From Sphingobium fuliginis (GTDB lineage: Bacteria; Pseudomonadota; Alphaproteobacteria; Sphingomonadales; Sphingomonadaceae), in NCBI RefSeq assembly GCF_004152845.1, contig NZ_SEON01000005.1, forward strand, positions 62,001 to 126,000: a stretch of DNA of 64,000 nt, written 5' to 3'. Under the pieces are notes generated by a model, which made no database searches, was not told the DNA's origin, and was given only the letters and a program-made list of their open reading frames with translations. Position numbers and translations under genes: made by a program. This document shows, in pieces, positions 9,194-18,355 of the stretch; the first letter of the stretch is position 1; each line of letters begins with the position of its first letter.

Positions 9194-9730
9194 TCAATTG
9201 TCGCCGCGGGCGCGCGGCAGTTGCTGGGCCAGCCGGTCGACTTCCGGCAGGCTGCCAAGATAGGCGTCCAGCGCCTCGGTCACCATCTGCTGCGCGGAGC
9301 GGCCGACGATGGCGCTGGCAAGGCGCAGCTTCAGATGGCGGTCGGCATCCAGCCGCAGGGTGAAGGCGGCCTTGCGCCCCTTCGCCACGGCGGAGGCGCG
9401 GGCCTTCTTCCCGGCCTTCCCGACCTTTGCCGGCACGGCCGTTTCGGCGATGCGCTCGGCCAGTTCCTCGCGTTCGGTGACGACGGCGGGCACCGGCGCC
9501 ACGGCGGGAACCGCGGTCATGGGGGTCAGCCCGGCGACGGAGCGGGCCTCGGACGGCGCCGGTTCCGGCTGCGTCACGTCAAATCCCATGTCGTTCCAGC
9601 CCAGATCTTCCTGCAGCGCCGTGGCTCCGGCGGTCAGGCCGAAGACGGGACGGCGCATGGCGGGCGATGCGGCGCCCTTGCGCGCCAGCAGGCCGGACGT
9701 CAGCGAAGCGAGAGGTTTCGGTTCGACCAT
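9194..9730 (-). CDS. Ribbon-helix-helix domain protein, ParA operon partner
   Basis: A 178-residue protein with a low-complexity N-terminal half and a C-terminal segment KAAFTLRLDADRHLKLRLAS followed by RSAQQMVTEALDAYL, which reads as a ribbon-helix-helix DNA-binding fold (beta strand then two helices). It starts 15 bp after the ParA stop and ends 14 bp before the SPOR gene start. In partition systems the ParA ATPase often pairs with such a DNA-binding partner, so this may be the ParB-like partner or an adaptor. It is not a classical ParB. Role inferred. Confidence 0.65.
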   Translation of the reverse strand: MVEPKPLASLTSGLLARKGAASPAMRRPVFGLTAGATALQEDLGWNDMGFDVTQPEPAPSEARSVAGLTPMTAVPAVAPVPAVVTEREELAERIAETAVPAKVGKAGKKARASAVAKGRKAAFTLRLDADRHLKLRLASAIVGRSAQQMVTEALDAYLGSLPEVDRLAQQLPRARGDN

Positions 9731-9745
9731 GATGCTCCCCTTCCC

Positions 9746-10465
9746 TTATTGCGTGACCCGGCGGCCGAAGCCGCCGCTTGCCGGACGAACCGTGCCGGCC
9801 GTGCCGACGGCATTGTGCGGCACGGAAAAGACGGTGCGGCGGAAATTCTTCTCCAGCCGGTCGGACACATAGGTCCAGAGCTGCGTGACCTCCCCAGCGG
9901 ATCGGCCATTGGGGTCGACCTCCATCACCGTGCGGCCGTCGATCATCGAGGCCGCGAAATCCGTGCGGTGGTGCAGCGTGACCGGTGCGACCGTGCCGTG
10001 CTGCGACAGGGCGACCGCCGCTTCGGATGTGATGCGCGCCTTGGGCGTGGCGGCGTTGACGACGAAGATCAACGGCTTGCCCGCGCGCTCGCACAGGTCC
10101 ACCGTGGCGCCCACGGCGCGCAGGTCGTGCGGGCTGGGACGGGTCGGAACGACGATCAGCTCGGCCACGGAAATGACGCTCTGGATCGCCATGGTGATGG
10201 CGGGCGGCGTGTCGATGACGGCCAGCTTGAAGCCCTGCTGGCGAAGTATCTCAAGATCGGCGGCCAGACGGGCGACCGTGGTCTGGGCGAAGGCGGGATA
10301 TTCGGCCTCGCGCTCGTTCCACCAGTCGGCCAGCGATCCCTGCGGGTCGATGTCGATCAGCACGACCGGACCGGCGCCCGCCATCTGCGCCTGGACGGCC
10401 AGATGCCCCGACAGGGTCGTCTTGCCAGATCCCCCCTTTTGCGATGCCAATGCCAATATGCGCAC
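9746..10465 (-). CDS. ParA/MinD-family ATPase
   Basis: A 239-residue ATPase. It begins at a GTG (10465) preceded by GGGGG, giving MRILALASQKGGSGKTTL: the deviant Walker A with the signature lysine (KGGSGKTT). VLIDIDPQGSLADW (A') and LAVIDTPPA (Walker B) follow. Such proteins use ATP-driven dimerisation on nucleoid DNA to place cargo. Upstream in-frame codons exist but lack a family match. It leads the operon with the ribbon-helix-helix and SPOR genes, which points to positioning of a cell-envelope or chromosomal cargo rather than a plasmid. Confidence 0.85.
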   Translation of the reverse strand: MRILALASQKGGSGKTTLSGHLAVQAQMAGAGPVVLIDIDPQGSLADWWNEREAEYPAFAQTTVARLAADLEILRQQGFKLAVIDTPPAITMAIQSVISVAELIVVPTRPSPHDLRAVGATVDLCERAGKPLIFVVNAATPKARITSEAAVALSQHGTVAPVTLHHRTDFAASMIDGRTVMEVDPNGRSAGEVTQLWTYVSDRLEKNFRRTVFSVPHNAVGTAGTVRPASGGFGRRVTQ

Positions 10466-10637
10466 GCAATTTCCCCCAGAAAATCCAATGGAAGGAAGCA
10501 GTGCCACAGGCCCGCCTAAGAATTGGTTAATCCGCGCGGAAGCCTGACGCCCGTTAAAAAGGCGATGTTCTTAATGCTAAGTCGCTATTAACCTTGTGAC
10601 GGCATAGGATCGGGCAGGAACCCTTGGGAGCATGAGC

Positions 10638-11642
10638 ATGAAGCGTATCTGGGGCGTGCTGGCCGCTGGAGCAATGTTGGGCCTGACGCAGGCCGCATCG
10701 GCCGATGTGAAGGCCGGGGTCGATGCCTGGCAACAGGGCGATTATGCCAGGGCGGTGGCGGTGTGGCAGCCGCTGGCGCAGTCCGGCGATCCCGATGCGC
10801 AGTTCAACATGGGACAGGCCTATAAGCTGGGCCGCGGCGTGAAGGCCGATCCCGCCCTCGCCATCGACTGGTATCGCAAGGCCGCGAAGCAGGGCCATGC
10901 CCGGGCCGAGGACAATCTGGGCCTCCTGATGTTCCAGCAGGGCGACCGCGCCGGCGCCTTTCCCTATCTGCAACGCGCCGCCGAACGGGGTGAGCCGCGT
11001 GCGCAATATATCGTCGGCACGGCCCTGTTCAACGGAGACCTGACCGCCAAGAACTGGGTGCGCGCCTATGCGCTGATGACGCGAGCGTCGCAGTCCGGAC
11101 TGGCGCAGGCGACGGCCAGCCTCCGCCAGATGGACAAATATATTCCGCAGGATCAGCGCAACGACGCCATCGCCATGGCCCGCTCGATCGGCCGGCAGGA
11201 GGAAGATCCTCGCCTGCCCGCCCCCGTGGTGCGGGAGGCTCCGGCCCCGGTGCGGACGGCGCAGTTGCCGCCCTCCACCCCCAGGCCCAGGGCGCCTGAA
11301 CCCACGGCCAAACCCGCGCCCGCAAGGACAGCCGCCGCTAAACCCCCGGAGGCCGGACCCGCCGCCCCGAAGCCCGCCCTCCCCAAGCCGGCCCTCCCCA
11401 AGCCGGCCGCCGGCGGCTGGCGCGTGCAGATCGGCGCCTTCAGCGCGGAGGCGCGGGCCCGGACGCTCTGGACCCAGCTCAGCGCCAAGGTCGGCGGCCT
11501 GTCCGGCTACCAGCCCTATATATCGACTAGCGGCGGCGTGACCCGGCTTCAGGCCGGTCCCCTGGCGAGCGGCGCGGACGCGACCCGGCTGTGCGGCGCG
11601 ATCAGGGCGGCCGGCGCGGAGTGCATGCCGAAGAAGATGTAA
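10638..11642 (+). CDS. Sel1-repeat protein with C-terminal SPOR domain
   Basis: A 334-residue exported protein. A signal peptide (LAAGAMLGLTQAASA) is followed by Sel1/TPR repeats in residues ~25-170 (GDPDAQFNMGQAYKLGRGV, GHARAEDNLGLLMF, GEPRAQYIVGTALFNG), a Pro/Ala/Lys linker with the tandem PKPAL motif, and a SPOR domain from about residue 255 (GGWRVQIGAFSAEARA to GAECMPKKM). The ATG at 10638 is seven bases from GGGAG; the ATG at 10632 is too close to it. It is divergent from the ParA operon, whose last gene also has a SPOR domain, so both may act at the septum. Confidence 0.8.
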   Translation: MKRIWGVLAAGAMLGLTQAASADVKAGVDAWQQGDYARAVAVWQPLAQSGDPDAQFNMGQAYKLGRGVKADPALAIDWYRKAAKQGHARAEDNLGLLMFQQGDRAGAFPYLQRAAERGEPRAQYIVGTALFNGDLTAKNWVRAYALMTRASQSGLAQATASLRQMDKYIPQDQRNDAIAMARSIGRQEEDPRLPAPVVREAPAPVRTAQLPPSTPRPRAPEPTAKPAPARTAAAKPPEAGPAAPKPALPKPALPKPAAGGWRVQIGAFSAEARARTLWTQLSAKVGGLSGYQPYISTSGGVTRLQAGPLASGADATRLCGAIRAAGAECMPKKM

Positions 11643-11707
11643 ATCTTGCCAAAGCTTGGAATTTTATTTCAACCATGCGATAATGGGACCTCAGCACGGA
11701 GCGTCCC

Positions 11708-12736
11708 ATGTCGATCGAAAATCAATCGGTGATCCATGCGCTGGTGGAGGGGCTTCTTGGCCCGGAAGCAGCCGGCGCAGCGCTGGCGGCGCTCGATCTG
11801 GACCGCCGCCTGACGGAACAGGGCGGCCCCCATGTCTCCCGCGCCGCCTTCGCCATGGCGATGAACGTGGCGCTGTTCCACGACCTCCTGCAGCGGGTGC
11901 CGAGCGGAGCGGCCTATGTCGCGGACCGGCTGGCGCATGGGGGCAAGGTGCTGTTCGACCATGGCGCGCTGCGCACCATGAGGCTGGCCGAAGGCCCGAC
12001 CGGACGCTTGCCCCCCGGGGAGGAGGCCTTCACCCGCATATTGCTGCCGCTGGGCTATGAGATGGCGGCGGTCTATCCGCTCGACCGGCTGCGGATGACG
12101 GGCCGGGCCTATCGCCATGCCGACCTGCCCGAAGCGATTCCCCAATTCTTCCTGTCGGAACTGCATGCCGACCGCTTCGACCCGGAATTCGCCGAAACGG
12201 CGGCGCGGGTGTTCGGCACATCCCGCGATCCGCTGACGGGGGAGGCGCAGGCCGTGCTCGGGAAATTCGCGGACGGCCAGCCCGTCACGCTGGCGGAGGC
12301 GGCCGCCGCCCTGCCGGTGATCGTCGCCGCCTTCGACCGGCAGCATCAGCCGCCGAGCGTCGAGGATTATGAACTGCTGCTCTCCCGATCCCATGAGGCG
12401 GGCTGGATCGCGACGGAAGGAAACGCCTTCAACCACGCCACCGACCGGGTGGCGGACATCGCCGCGCTGGCGGAACGGCTGAAGGCGGAGGACTGGCCGA
12501 TCAAGGATCGGCTGGAAATCTCCCGCACCGGGCGGGTGCGGCAAACCGCCCTGCGCGCCGACACGGTGGAACGGCTCTTCGCCGGCAACGAACTGCGCCG
12601 GGTTCCGGGCTCCTTCTACGAATTCATCAGCCGGGACATCGATCCCGCAACCGGCAGGCTGGACCTGGCCTTCGACACCGGCAATGCGACCGGCATCTTC
12701 GCGATGACCAGCACCCAGGGCGAAGGACGCGCATAA
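11708..12736 (+). CDS. DUF1338 protein, 2-oxoadipate dioxygenase/decarboxylase-like (HglS family)
   Basis: A 342-residue protein of the DUF1338 family, whose characterised member HglS converts 2-oxoadipate to D-2-hydroxyglutarate in lysine catabolism with a single iron. Family motifs seen are VLFDHGALRTM (metal His), GYEMAAVYPLDRL, IPQFFLSELHADRF and GNAFNHATDRV. HglS and YdcJ are about 450-460 residues; this is a shorter version, so the exact substrate is uncertain. ATG has GGAG seven bases upstream. The purU gene follows after 61 bp. Confidence 0.75.
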   Translation: MSIENQSVIHALVEGLLGPEAAGAALAALDLDRRLTEQGGPHVSRAAFAMAMNVALFHDLLQRVPSGAAYVADRLAHGGKVLFDHGALRTMRLAEGPTGRLPPGEEAFTRILLPLGYEMAAVYPLDRLRMTGRAYRHADLPEAIPQFFLSELHADRFDPEFAETAARVFGTSRDPLTGEAQAVLGKFADGQPVTLAEAAAALPVIVAAFDRQHQPPSVEDYELLLSRSHEAGWIATEGNAFNHATDRVADIAALAERLKAEDWPIKDRLEISRTGRVRQTALRADTVERLFAGNELRRVPGSFYEFISRDIDPATGRLDLAFDTGNATGIFAMTSTQGEGRA

Positions 12737-12797
12737 CGGGTTGATCGGCGCGCGGGCTTGAGGCAACGGGTTCCCGATTTTTGCGGGGAGATGCGCG

Positions 12798-13664
12798 TTG
12801 ACTGATCCGGTTGTCCCATCCTGGGTGCTGACCCTGGCCTGCGCCGACCGCGTCGGCATCGTCGCCGCCGTCAGCCAGTTCCTGGCGGAACGCGGCGGCT
12901 TCATCACCGACAGCCAGCAATATGCCGACCGGGAAGCAGGCCGCTTCTTCATGCGCGTCGCGTTCGAGGCGACGGACGGCCGCATGGGCGACACCGGCAG
13001 GCTGCGCGGCGAATTCGGCGATGTCGGCGCCCGCTTCGCCATGGACTGGCGGTTGACCGCCGCCGATGAAAAGCCGCGCATGCTGATCGCGGTGTCCAAG
13101 GGGTCGCACTGCCTGGCGGACCTGCTGCACCGCTGGCAGACGGGCACGCTGGCGGTCGACATCATGGGCGTGGTGTCCAACCATCCCGACATGCGCCGGA
13201 TCACCGAATGGCACGGCATTCCCTATCATGAGCTGCCGCCCAATGGCGACAAGGCCGCGCAGGAGGAAGCGCTGCTCGGCCTGTTCGAACGGACACGCTC
13301 GGAATATCTGATCCTCGCCCGCTACATGCAGGTGCTCTCGGAGGAACTGGTGGAGAAACTCGCCGGCCGCTGCGTCAACATCCACCACAGCTTCCTTCCC
13401 GGATTCAAGGGCGCGCGCCCCTATCACCGCGCGCATGAGCGGGGCGTGAAGCTGATCGGCGCCACGGCGCATTTCGTGACCGCCGATCTCGACGAAGGGC
13501 CGATCATCGAACAGGCGGTGGAGCGCGTGGACCATCGCGCCACGGCGGAGGACATGATCCGCATCGGACGCGACATCGAAGCGCAGGTGCTCGCCCGCGC
13601 CGTCACATGGCTGGCCGACCGCCGGGTCCTGCAAAATGGCGGCAAAACGGTGGTTTTCCGCTAA
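12798..13664 (+). CDS. purU: Formyltetrahydrofolate deformylase
   Basis: A 288-residue enzyme that hydrolyses 10-formyl-THF to formate and THF in the cytoplasm. An N-terminal ACT domain (VLTLACADRVGIVAAVSQFL, residues ~8-85) precedes a formyltransferase fold with the catalytic CVNIHHSFLPGFKGARPYH and ATAHFVTADLDEGPIIEQ. It uses a TTG start at 12798, supported by GGGGAG seven bases upstream and by the family N-terminus; no ATG fits. Length is normal for PurU. Confidence 0.9.
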   Translation: MTDPVVPSWVLTLACADRVGIVAAVSQFLAERGGFITDSQQYADREAGRFFMRVAFEATDGRMGDTGRLRGEFGDVGARFAMDWRLTAADEKPRMLIAVSKGSHCLADLLHRWQTGTLAVDIMGVVSNHPDMRRITEWHGIPYHELPPNGDKAAQEEALLGLFERTRSEYLILARYMQVLSEELVEKLAGRCVNIHHSFLPGFKGARPYHRAHERGVKLIGATAHFVTADLDEGPIIEQAVERVDHRATAEDMIRIGRDIEAQVLARAVTWLADRRVLQNGGKTVVFR

Positions 13665-13702
13665 TCGGGCGCTAATCGGGGCGACCGCGACCCCGCCGGC
13701 CT

Positions 13703-14353
13703 TCAGGCCAGCTTGCGCGCCCTGTCCCGCCACGCCTCGGCCAGCACCGGCATGTCCGCCAGCGCCCTCACGGCGTCCGGCTCGCCCTTGTGCCCTCCCC
13801 CGATCAGCAGCCGGAACAGCCGCGCGACCGGCCACTCGGGCCATGGCCGCTCCAGCAATTCCATCTGCGTGCCGGCCTCCGCCTCCCCCTCCCGCAAGAC
13901 CCGAAAATAGATGCCGCATCGCGCCGTCTTCACGATGGTCGCCATCACGTCGCGCGCGCCGAAACGATGGTCGAGCTTCCAGCAGGGCTGCCGTCCATGG
14001 CTCACCTCGACCACCGCGCTGCCCAGCGCAAAGCGGTCGCCAAGGCAGATCTCCTCCTCGGTCATCCCGCGCGACGCGATATTCTCGCCGAAGGCGCCCG
14101 GCCCCTCCAGCAAGGGATGACCGGGCTTGCGCTCGCGCCACCAGCCATAATGGTCCTGGGGATAGAGGTGGATGGCCTTGTCCCACCCGCCATGATGCAC
14201 CTTGTCGGCCACCCCGTCGCCTTCAAGGCCCAGCCAGCCGATCCGCACCGCGCCCGTCACCGGCCTCTTCGCGATCGCGCTATAGTCGCCGTCGCGAAAG
14301 GGCACGGGCATCCCGGTCAGCAGCGCGTCGACGGTCATGGAACAAAGGGTCAT
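13703..14353 (-). CDS. MOSC domain protein (YiiM-like)
   Basis: A 216-residue protein with the MOSC (molybdenum cofactor sulfurase C-terminal) fold: GWLGLEGDGVADKVHHGGWDKAIHLYP, FGENIASRGMTE, ICLGDRFALGSAVVEVSHGRQPCWKL (conserved Cys) as in YiiM, which handles N-hydroxylated substrates. Start ATG at 14353 follows GGGAGGGC; ATG at 14338 is an alternative. Convergent with purU, with 38 bp between. Confidence 0.8.
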   Translation of the reverse strand: MTLCSMTVDALLTGMPVPFRDGDYSAIAKRPVTGAVRIGWLGLEGDGVADKVHHGGWDKAIHLYPQDHYGWWRERKPGHPLLEGPGAFGENIASRGMTEEEICLGDRFALGSAVVEVSHGRQPCWKLDHRFGARDVMATIVKTARCGIYFRVLREGEAEAGTQMELLERPWPEWPVARLFRLLIGGGHKGEPDAVRALADMPVLAEAWRDRARKLA

Positions 14354-14410
14354 GCCCTCCCTTGCCATGGAAGCCATGGCCGGGAAAAGGCCGCTCGACA
14401 GGAAAAGGAC

Positions 14411-14632
14411 TCAGGCGGGCGACAGCTCCGAACCCAGCTTCAGCACTTCGCACCCGCTGTCGGTGGTCACCAGATAGGCGGGATTGCGGCGGGAACCGTT
14501 CCGCCTGATGACGGCGCCCTCGATCCGGCGCTCGACCTGCTGCTCGAACCGCTCGGCCACTCTCCCGCGGCCGACGCCCTGCCCCCAATTCCACTTGACC
14601 CTCGCTCCTTTGCGAAAGCTTCCGGTCATCAA
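14411..14632 (-). CDS. DUF2945 (HVA1 TUDOR-like) small protein
   Basis: A 73-residue protein matching the DUF2945 pattern: FRKGARVKWNWGQGVGRGRV, VERRIEGAVIRRNGSRRNPAYLV and ends VLKLGSEL. The family is small, basic and of unknown function, found widely in proteobacteria. It lies upstream of and on the same strand as the MOSC gene with a short gap. Confidence 0.75.
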   Translation of the reverse strand: MMTGSFRKGARVKWNWGQGVGRGRVAERFEQQVERRIEGAVIRRNGSRRNPAYLVTTDSGCEVLKLGSELSPA

Positions 14633-14752
14633 GCATTCTCTCCTTCGGGGAACAACCGCGCCGGCCGGCCATCATTGCTGCCGCAAGGCAAAAATCCCGA
14701 ATGCCGTCCTGGTTCCCTTGGGTTTTGCGCCTGCCTGCGTTAAGGGCGGCGG

Positions 14753-15931
14753 ATGGATGTCACGGGGCTTCGCGTCGCGCTCTTCAGCGGCAATTACAAT
14801 TATGTGCGCGATGGCGCGAACCAGGCGCTCAACCGCTTCGTCGCCTATCTGCTGCGGCAGGGCGCGGCGGTGCGCGTCTATTCGCCCACCACGGACAGCC
14901 CGGCCTTCGATCCGGCGGGCGATCTGGTCAGCGCGCCGTCGGTGCCCGTGCCCGGCCGCCGCGAATATCGGATTCCCTACCGCATGTCGGGCGCCGTCCG
15001 CCGCGACCTGAAGGCCTTCCGCCCGAACCTCGTCCATGTGTCCAGCCCCGATCCGCTCGGCCATCGCGCCGTGGCCTGGGCGCGCCGCCACGGGCTGCCG
15101 GCGGTCGCCTCCGTCCACACGCGCTTCGAAACCTATCCGCGCTATTACGGCCTCGCCTTTCTGGAGCCGGTGATCGAATCGCTGCTCCGCCGCTTCTACC
15201 GCCGCTGCGACGCCATCGTCGCCCCGTCCGAATCGATGGCGCAGCTCCTGCGCGAACAGCGGATGAGCTATGATGTCGGCATCTGGACCCGCGGCATAGA
15301 CCGGGACATCTTCCATCCCGGCCGCCGCGACATGGCGTGGCGCCGGTCGCTCGGCATCGCGGACGACGAACCGGTGATCGGCTTCATCGGCCGCCTGGTG
15401 ATGGAAAAGGGCCTCGACGTCTTTTCCGACACGATCGATCATCTGGCGGCGAAGAATGTGCGGCACAAGGTGCTGATCGTCGGCGAGGGGCCGGCCCGGG
15501 AATGGTTCGCGAACCGCCTGCCCAACGCCGTCTTCACCGGATTCCAGAAGGGCGCGGACCTCGGCCGCGCCGTCGCGGGCATGGACATGCTGTTCAACCC
15601 CAGCGTCACGGAAACCTTCGGCAACGTCACGCTGGAGGCGATGGCCTGCGGCCTGCCCACCGTCGCCGCCCGCGCCACCGGCAGCGAGAGCCTTGTCACC
15701 GACGGCGTCACCGGCCGCCTGATCCGCCCCGGCGCGATCACCGCCTTTGCCGACGCGCTGACCGTCTATTGCACCGATCCCGCCACGCGCTCCGCCGCCG
15801 GCGCGGCCGCCATGGCGCAGGCGGAACATTATGGCTGGGATCAGGTGAACCAGGCGCTGGTCGACACCTATATCCGCATCATCCGCCAGCGCGAACATGG
15901 CGCGCTGGTCCGGTCGAGCCCTGTTCCCTGA
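14753..15931 (+). CDS. Glycosyltransferase family 4 (GT-B), SqdX/MgtA-like
   Basis: A 392-residue GT-B fold glycosyltransferase. N-terminal LRVALFSGNYNYVRDGANQAL and the C-terminal domain motifs GFIGRLVMEKGLDVF, VLIVGEGPAREWF and FNPSVTETFGNVTLEAMACGLPTVA (the EX7E motif) are typical of GT4 enzymes that add sugars to diacylglycerol or other lipids (SqdX, MgtA, Agt types). The acceptor is not known. ATG follows AAGGGCGG. The rarA gene begins 28 bp after it. Confidence 0.8.
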   Translation: MDVTGLRVALFSGNYNYVRDGANQALNRFVAYLLRQGAAVRVYSPTTDSPAFDPAGDLVSAPSVPVPGRREYRIPYRMSGAVRRDLKAFRPNLVHVSSPDPLGHRAVAWARRHGLPAVASVHTRFETYPRYYGLAFLEPVIESLLRRFYRRCDAIVAPSESMAQLLREQRMSYDVGIWTRGIDRDIFHPGRRDMAWRRSLGIADDEPVIGFIGRLVMEKGLDVFSDTIDHLAAKNVRHKVLIVGEGPAREWFANRLPNAVFTGFQKGADLGRAVAGMDMLFNPSVTETFGNVTLEAMACGLPTVAARATGSESLVTDGVTGRLIRPGAITAFADALTVYCTDPATRSAAGAAAMAQAEHYGWDQVNQALVDTYIRIIRQREHGALVRSSPVP

Positions 15932-15959
15932 ACGCAAAAGCCTTCCTATATCACAGGCG

Positions 15960-17270
15960 ATGGCCGATCTTTTCGCCCCCGACGATCTCCCCCCTGTCCC
16001 AGCCGAAGCGCCGCTGGCCGACAAGCTGCGCCCCCGCGCGCTGGCGGACGTCGTCGGGCAGGATCATCTGACCGGACCGGATGGCGCGATCGGCCGCATG
16101 GTCGCCGCCGGCCGGCTCTCCTCGATCATCCTCTGGGGCCCGCCGGGCACGGGCAAGACCACCATCTCCCGCCTGCTGGCGGATGCCGTCGGCATGCGTT
16201 TCGAACCGATCTCCGCCGTCTTCTCCGGCGTGGCCGACCTCAAGAAGGTCTTTGCCGCCGCAAGGGACCATGCCCGGCGGGGCGAGAAGACACTGCTCTT
16301 CGTGGACGAGATCCACCGCTTCAACCGCGCGCAGCAGGACAGCTTCCTCCCCTTCGTGGAGGATGGCACCGTCACCCTGGTCGGCGCGACCACCGAAAAT
16401 CCCAGCTTCGAACTCAACGCCGCGCTCCTCTCCCGCGCGCAGGTGCTGATCCTGCGCCGCCTCGACGCAACCGCCCTCGAACAGTTGCTGGAACGCGCCG
16501 AATCGCTGATGGAACGCCCCCTGCCGCTCGATGCAGCCGCCCGCGAAGCCCTGCTCGCCAGCGCAGACGGCGACGGACGCTTCCTGCTGAACCAAGTGGA
16601 GACCCTCTATTCCATCGACGTCCCGCAGCCGCTCGATCCGGCGGGCCTTTCCGCCCTGCTCCACCGCCGCGTCGCGGTTTATGACAAGGACCGGGAGGGT
16701 CATTACAACCTCATCTCCGCGCTCCACAAAAGCCTGCGCGGTTCCGACCCGCAAGCCGCGCTCTACTATCTCGCCCGCATGCTGACCGCAGGCGAGGAGC
16801 CGCTCTACGTGCTGCGCCGCCTCGTCCGCTTCGCCGTGGAGGACATCGGCCTTGCCGACCCGCAGGCGGTCGTCCAGTGCCTCGCCGCCAAGGACAGCTA
16901 CGACTTTCTCGGCTCCCCCGAAGGCGAACTCGCCATCGTCCAGGCCTGCCTCTATTGCGCCACCGCGCCCAAGTCCAACGCCGCCTACAGCGCCATGAAA
17001 TCCGCCTGGAGGTCCGCCCGCGAGACCGGCTCGCTCATGCCGCCGCAGAACATCCTGAACGCCCCGACCAAGCTCATGAAGACCATCGGCTATGGCAAGG
17101 GCTATCAGTACGACCACGACGCGCAGGACGGCTTTTCCGGCGACAATTACTGGCCCGAGGAAATGCAGCCCCAAAGCTTCTACGCCCCCACCGAACGCGG
17201 CTTCGAAGCCCGCATTGCCGAACGCATGGCCTATTGGGACCGCCTGAGGGCCGAACGCCGCCCGAAATGA
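15960..17270 (+). CDS. rarA: Replication-associated recombination protein A (AAA+ ATPase)
   Basis: A 436-residue clamp-loader-like AAA+ ATPase acting at stalled replication forks (MgsA). Seen are LADKLRPRALADVVGQDHL, Walker A GPPGTGKTT, Walker B LLFVDEIHRFN, sensor VGATTENPSF, and the tetramerisation end NAPTKLMKTIGYGKGYQYDHD...GDNYWPEEM. Start ATG 15960. Its TGA overlaps the ATG of the next gene, so they are coupled. Confidence 0.92.
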   Translation: MADLFAPDDLPPVPAEAPLADKLRPRALADVVGQDHLTGPDGAIGRMVAAGRLSSIILWGPPGTGKTTISRLLADAVGMRFEPISAVFSGVADLKKVFAAARDHARRGEKTLLFVDEIHRFNRAQQDSFLPFVEDGTVTLVGATTENPSFELNAALLSRAQVLILRRLDATALEQLLERAESLMERPLPLDAAAREALLASADGDGRFLLNQVETLYSIDVPQPLDPAGLSALLHRRVAVYDKDREGHYNLISALHKSLRGSDPQAALYYLARMLTAGEEPLYVLRRLVRFAVEDIGLADPQAVVQCLAAKDSYDFLGSPEGELAIVQACLYCATAPKSNAAYSAMKSAWRSARETGSLMPPQNILNAPTKLMKTIGYGKGYQYDHDAQDGFSGDNYWPEEMQPQSFYAPTERGFEARIAERMAYWDRLRAERRPK

Positions 17271-18127
17271 CCCCCCGCTTCGCCCGCTATGCGGTCATCG
17301 ACTGGTCCGGCGCAAAGGGATCGCGCCACAAGGGCATAGCCGTCGCCCTGTGCGAAGCCGGCGATGCGGCGCCCCGGCTCCAGCATCCGGACGGCGGCGG
17401 CCTCTGGTCGCGCCGCGCCGTCGCGGACTGGCTTGTCCGGACCGCGGCCGAAGCCCCGACCCTGTTCGGCTTCGATTTCAGCTTCGCCCCGCCCTATGTC
17501 GCGCGCCGAAGCTACCTCCCCGGCGACGACGTGCCCGCCACCGGCCCGGCCTTCTGGGCCTATGTCGACGGCATTTGCGCGGACGAGGATCTGGGCGCCG
17601 CCAGCCTGCTCGAACGCACCCACCGGCGGCATTTCTATTTCGGCAAGGCCGACGGCATCAAGGCGGACTATATGCACAACCGCGCCTGCGAGGCGCATTA
17701 CAACGCGCAAGGCGGCGGCAAGCCCTCCACCGTCTATGACGCCATCGGCGCGGCGCAGGTCGCCAAGGCCAGTTTTTCAGGGATGCGCCTGCTCCACCAC
17801 GTCCATCCGCACGTCCCCGTCTGGCCCTTCGACCCGCCGCCCAGGATCGGCTCGCTGATCGTGGAAATCTACACCAGCATCGCCGCGCGCGCCGCCGGAC
17901 GCCCCAAGGGCCGGGCCAAGATGCGCGACCTCCCCGCGCTGAACGACGCGCTATTCGCCGTCGGATCACAACCGCATATGGGCCTTCCCCCCGACGACCA
18001 TGGCGCCGACGCGATCCTGACCGCCGCCTGGCTCCGCCGCGCGGCCCCCCGCCCCAGCCTGTGGAACCCGGCGCCGCTCGACGAAAAAATCGCCGCAACA
18101 GAGGGCTGGACGTTCGGCATCATCTGA
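17267..18127 (+). CDS. Hypothetical protein, possible RNase H-like (DUF429-type) fold
   Basis: A 286-residue protein beginning at an ATG that overlaps the rarA stop (ATGA). N-terminal FARYAVIDWSGAKG and later TLFGFDFSFAPPYV recall the acidic-residue-bearing strands of RNase H-like/DUF429 proteins; DDHGADAILTAAWL near the C-terminus (Asp-rich) would complete such an acidic set. The match is from memory and weak. Coupling to rarA suggests a role in DNA metabolism, but this is inference only. Confidence 0.55.
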   Translation: MTPRFARYAVIDWSGAKGSRHKGIAVALCEAGDAAPRLQHPDGGGLWSRRAVADWLVRTAAEAPTLFGFDFSFAPPYVARRSYLPGDDVPATGPAFWAYVDGICADEDLGAASLLERTHRRHFYFGKADGIKADYMHNRACEAHYNAQGGGKPSTVYDAIGAAQVAKASFSGMRLLHHVHPHVPVWPFDPPPRIGSLIVEIYTSIAARAAGRPKGRAKMRDLPALNDALFAVGSQPHMGLPPDDHGADAILTAAWLRRAAPRPSLWNPAPLDEKIAATEGWTFGII

Positions 18128-18158
18128 TAGTAAGGCGCTCCCCGTCCGAAACGGATGG

Positions 18159-18233
<75 letters not shown>

Positions 18234-18355
18234 TGACTTCCAGAACCGTTCATGCCGGGGTGAGGCTGGACGAAGCCGAAGTCCCCTGTCGAAACATTCC
18301 GCGCAGCCCGAACCGACAGGTTCTGATTCCACCCCACTTGCCCTATACTCGCCCG

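Noticed and set aside
9746..10465. ParA as sign of a plasmid or integrated element
   Set aside because: Flanked by chromosomal housekeeping genes, with no ParB, Rep or integrase; partners are SPOR proteins.
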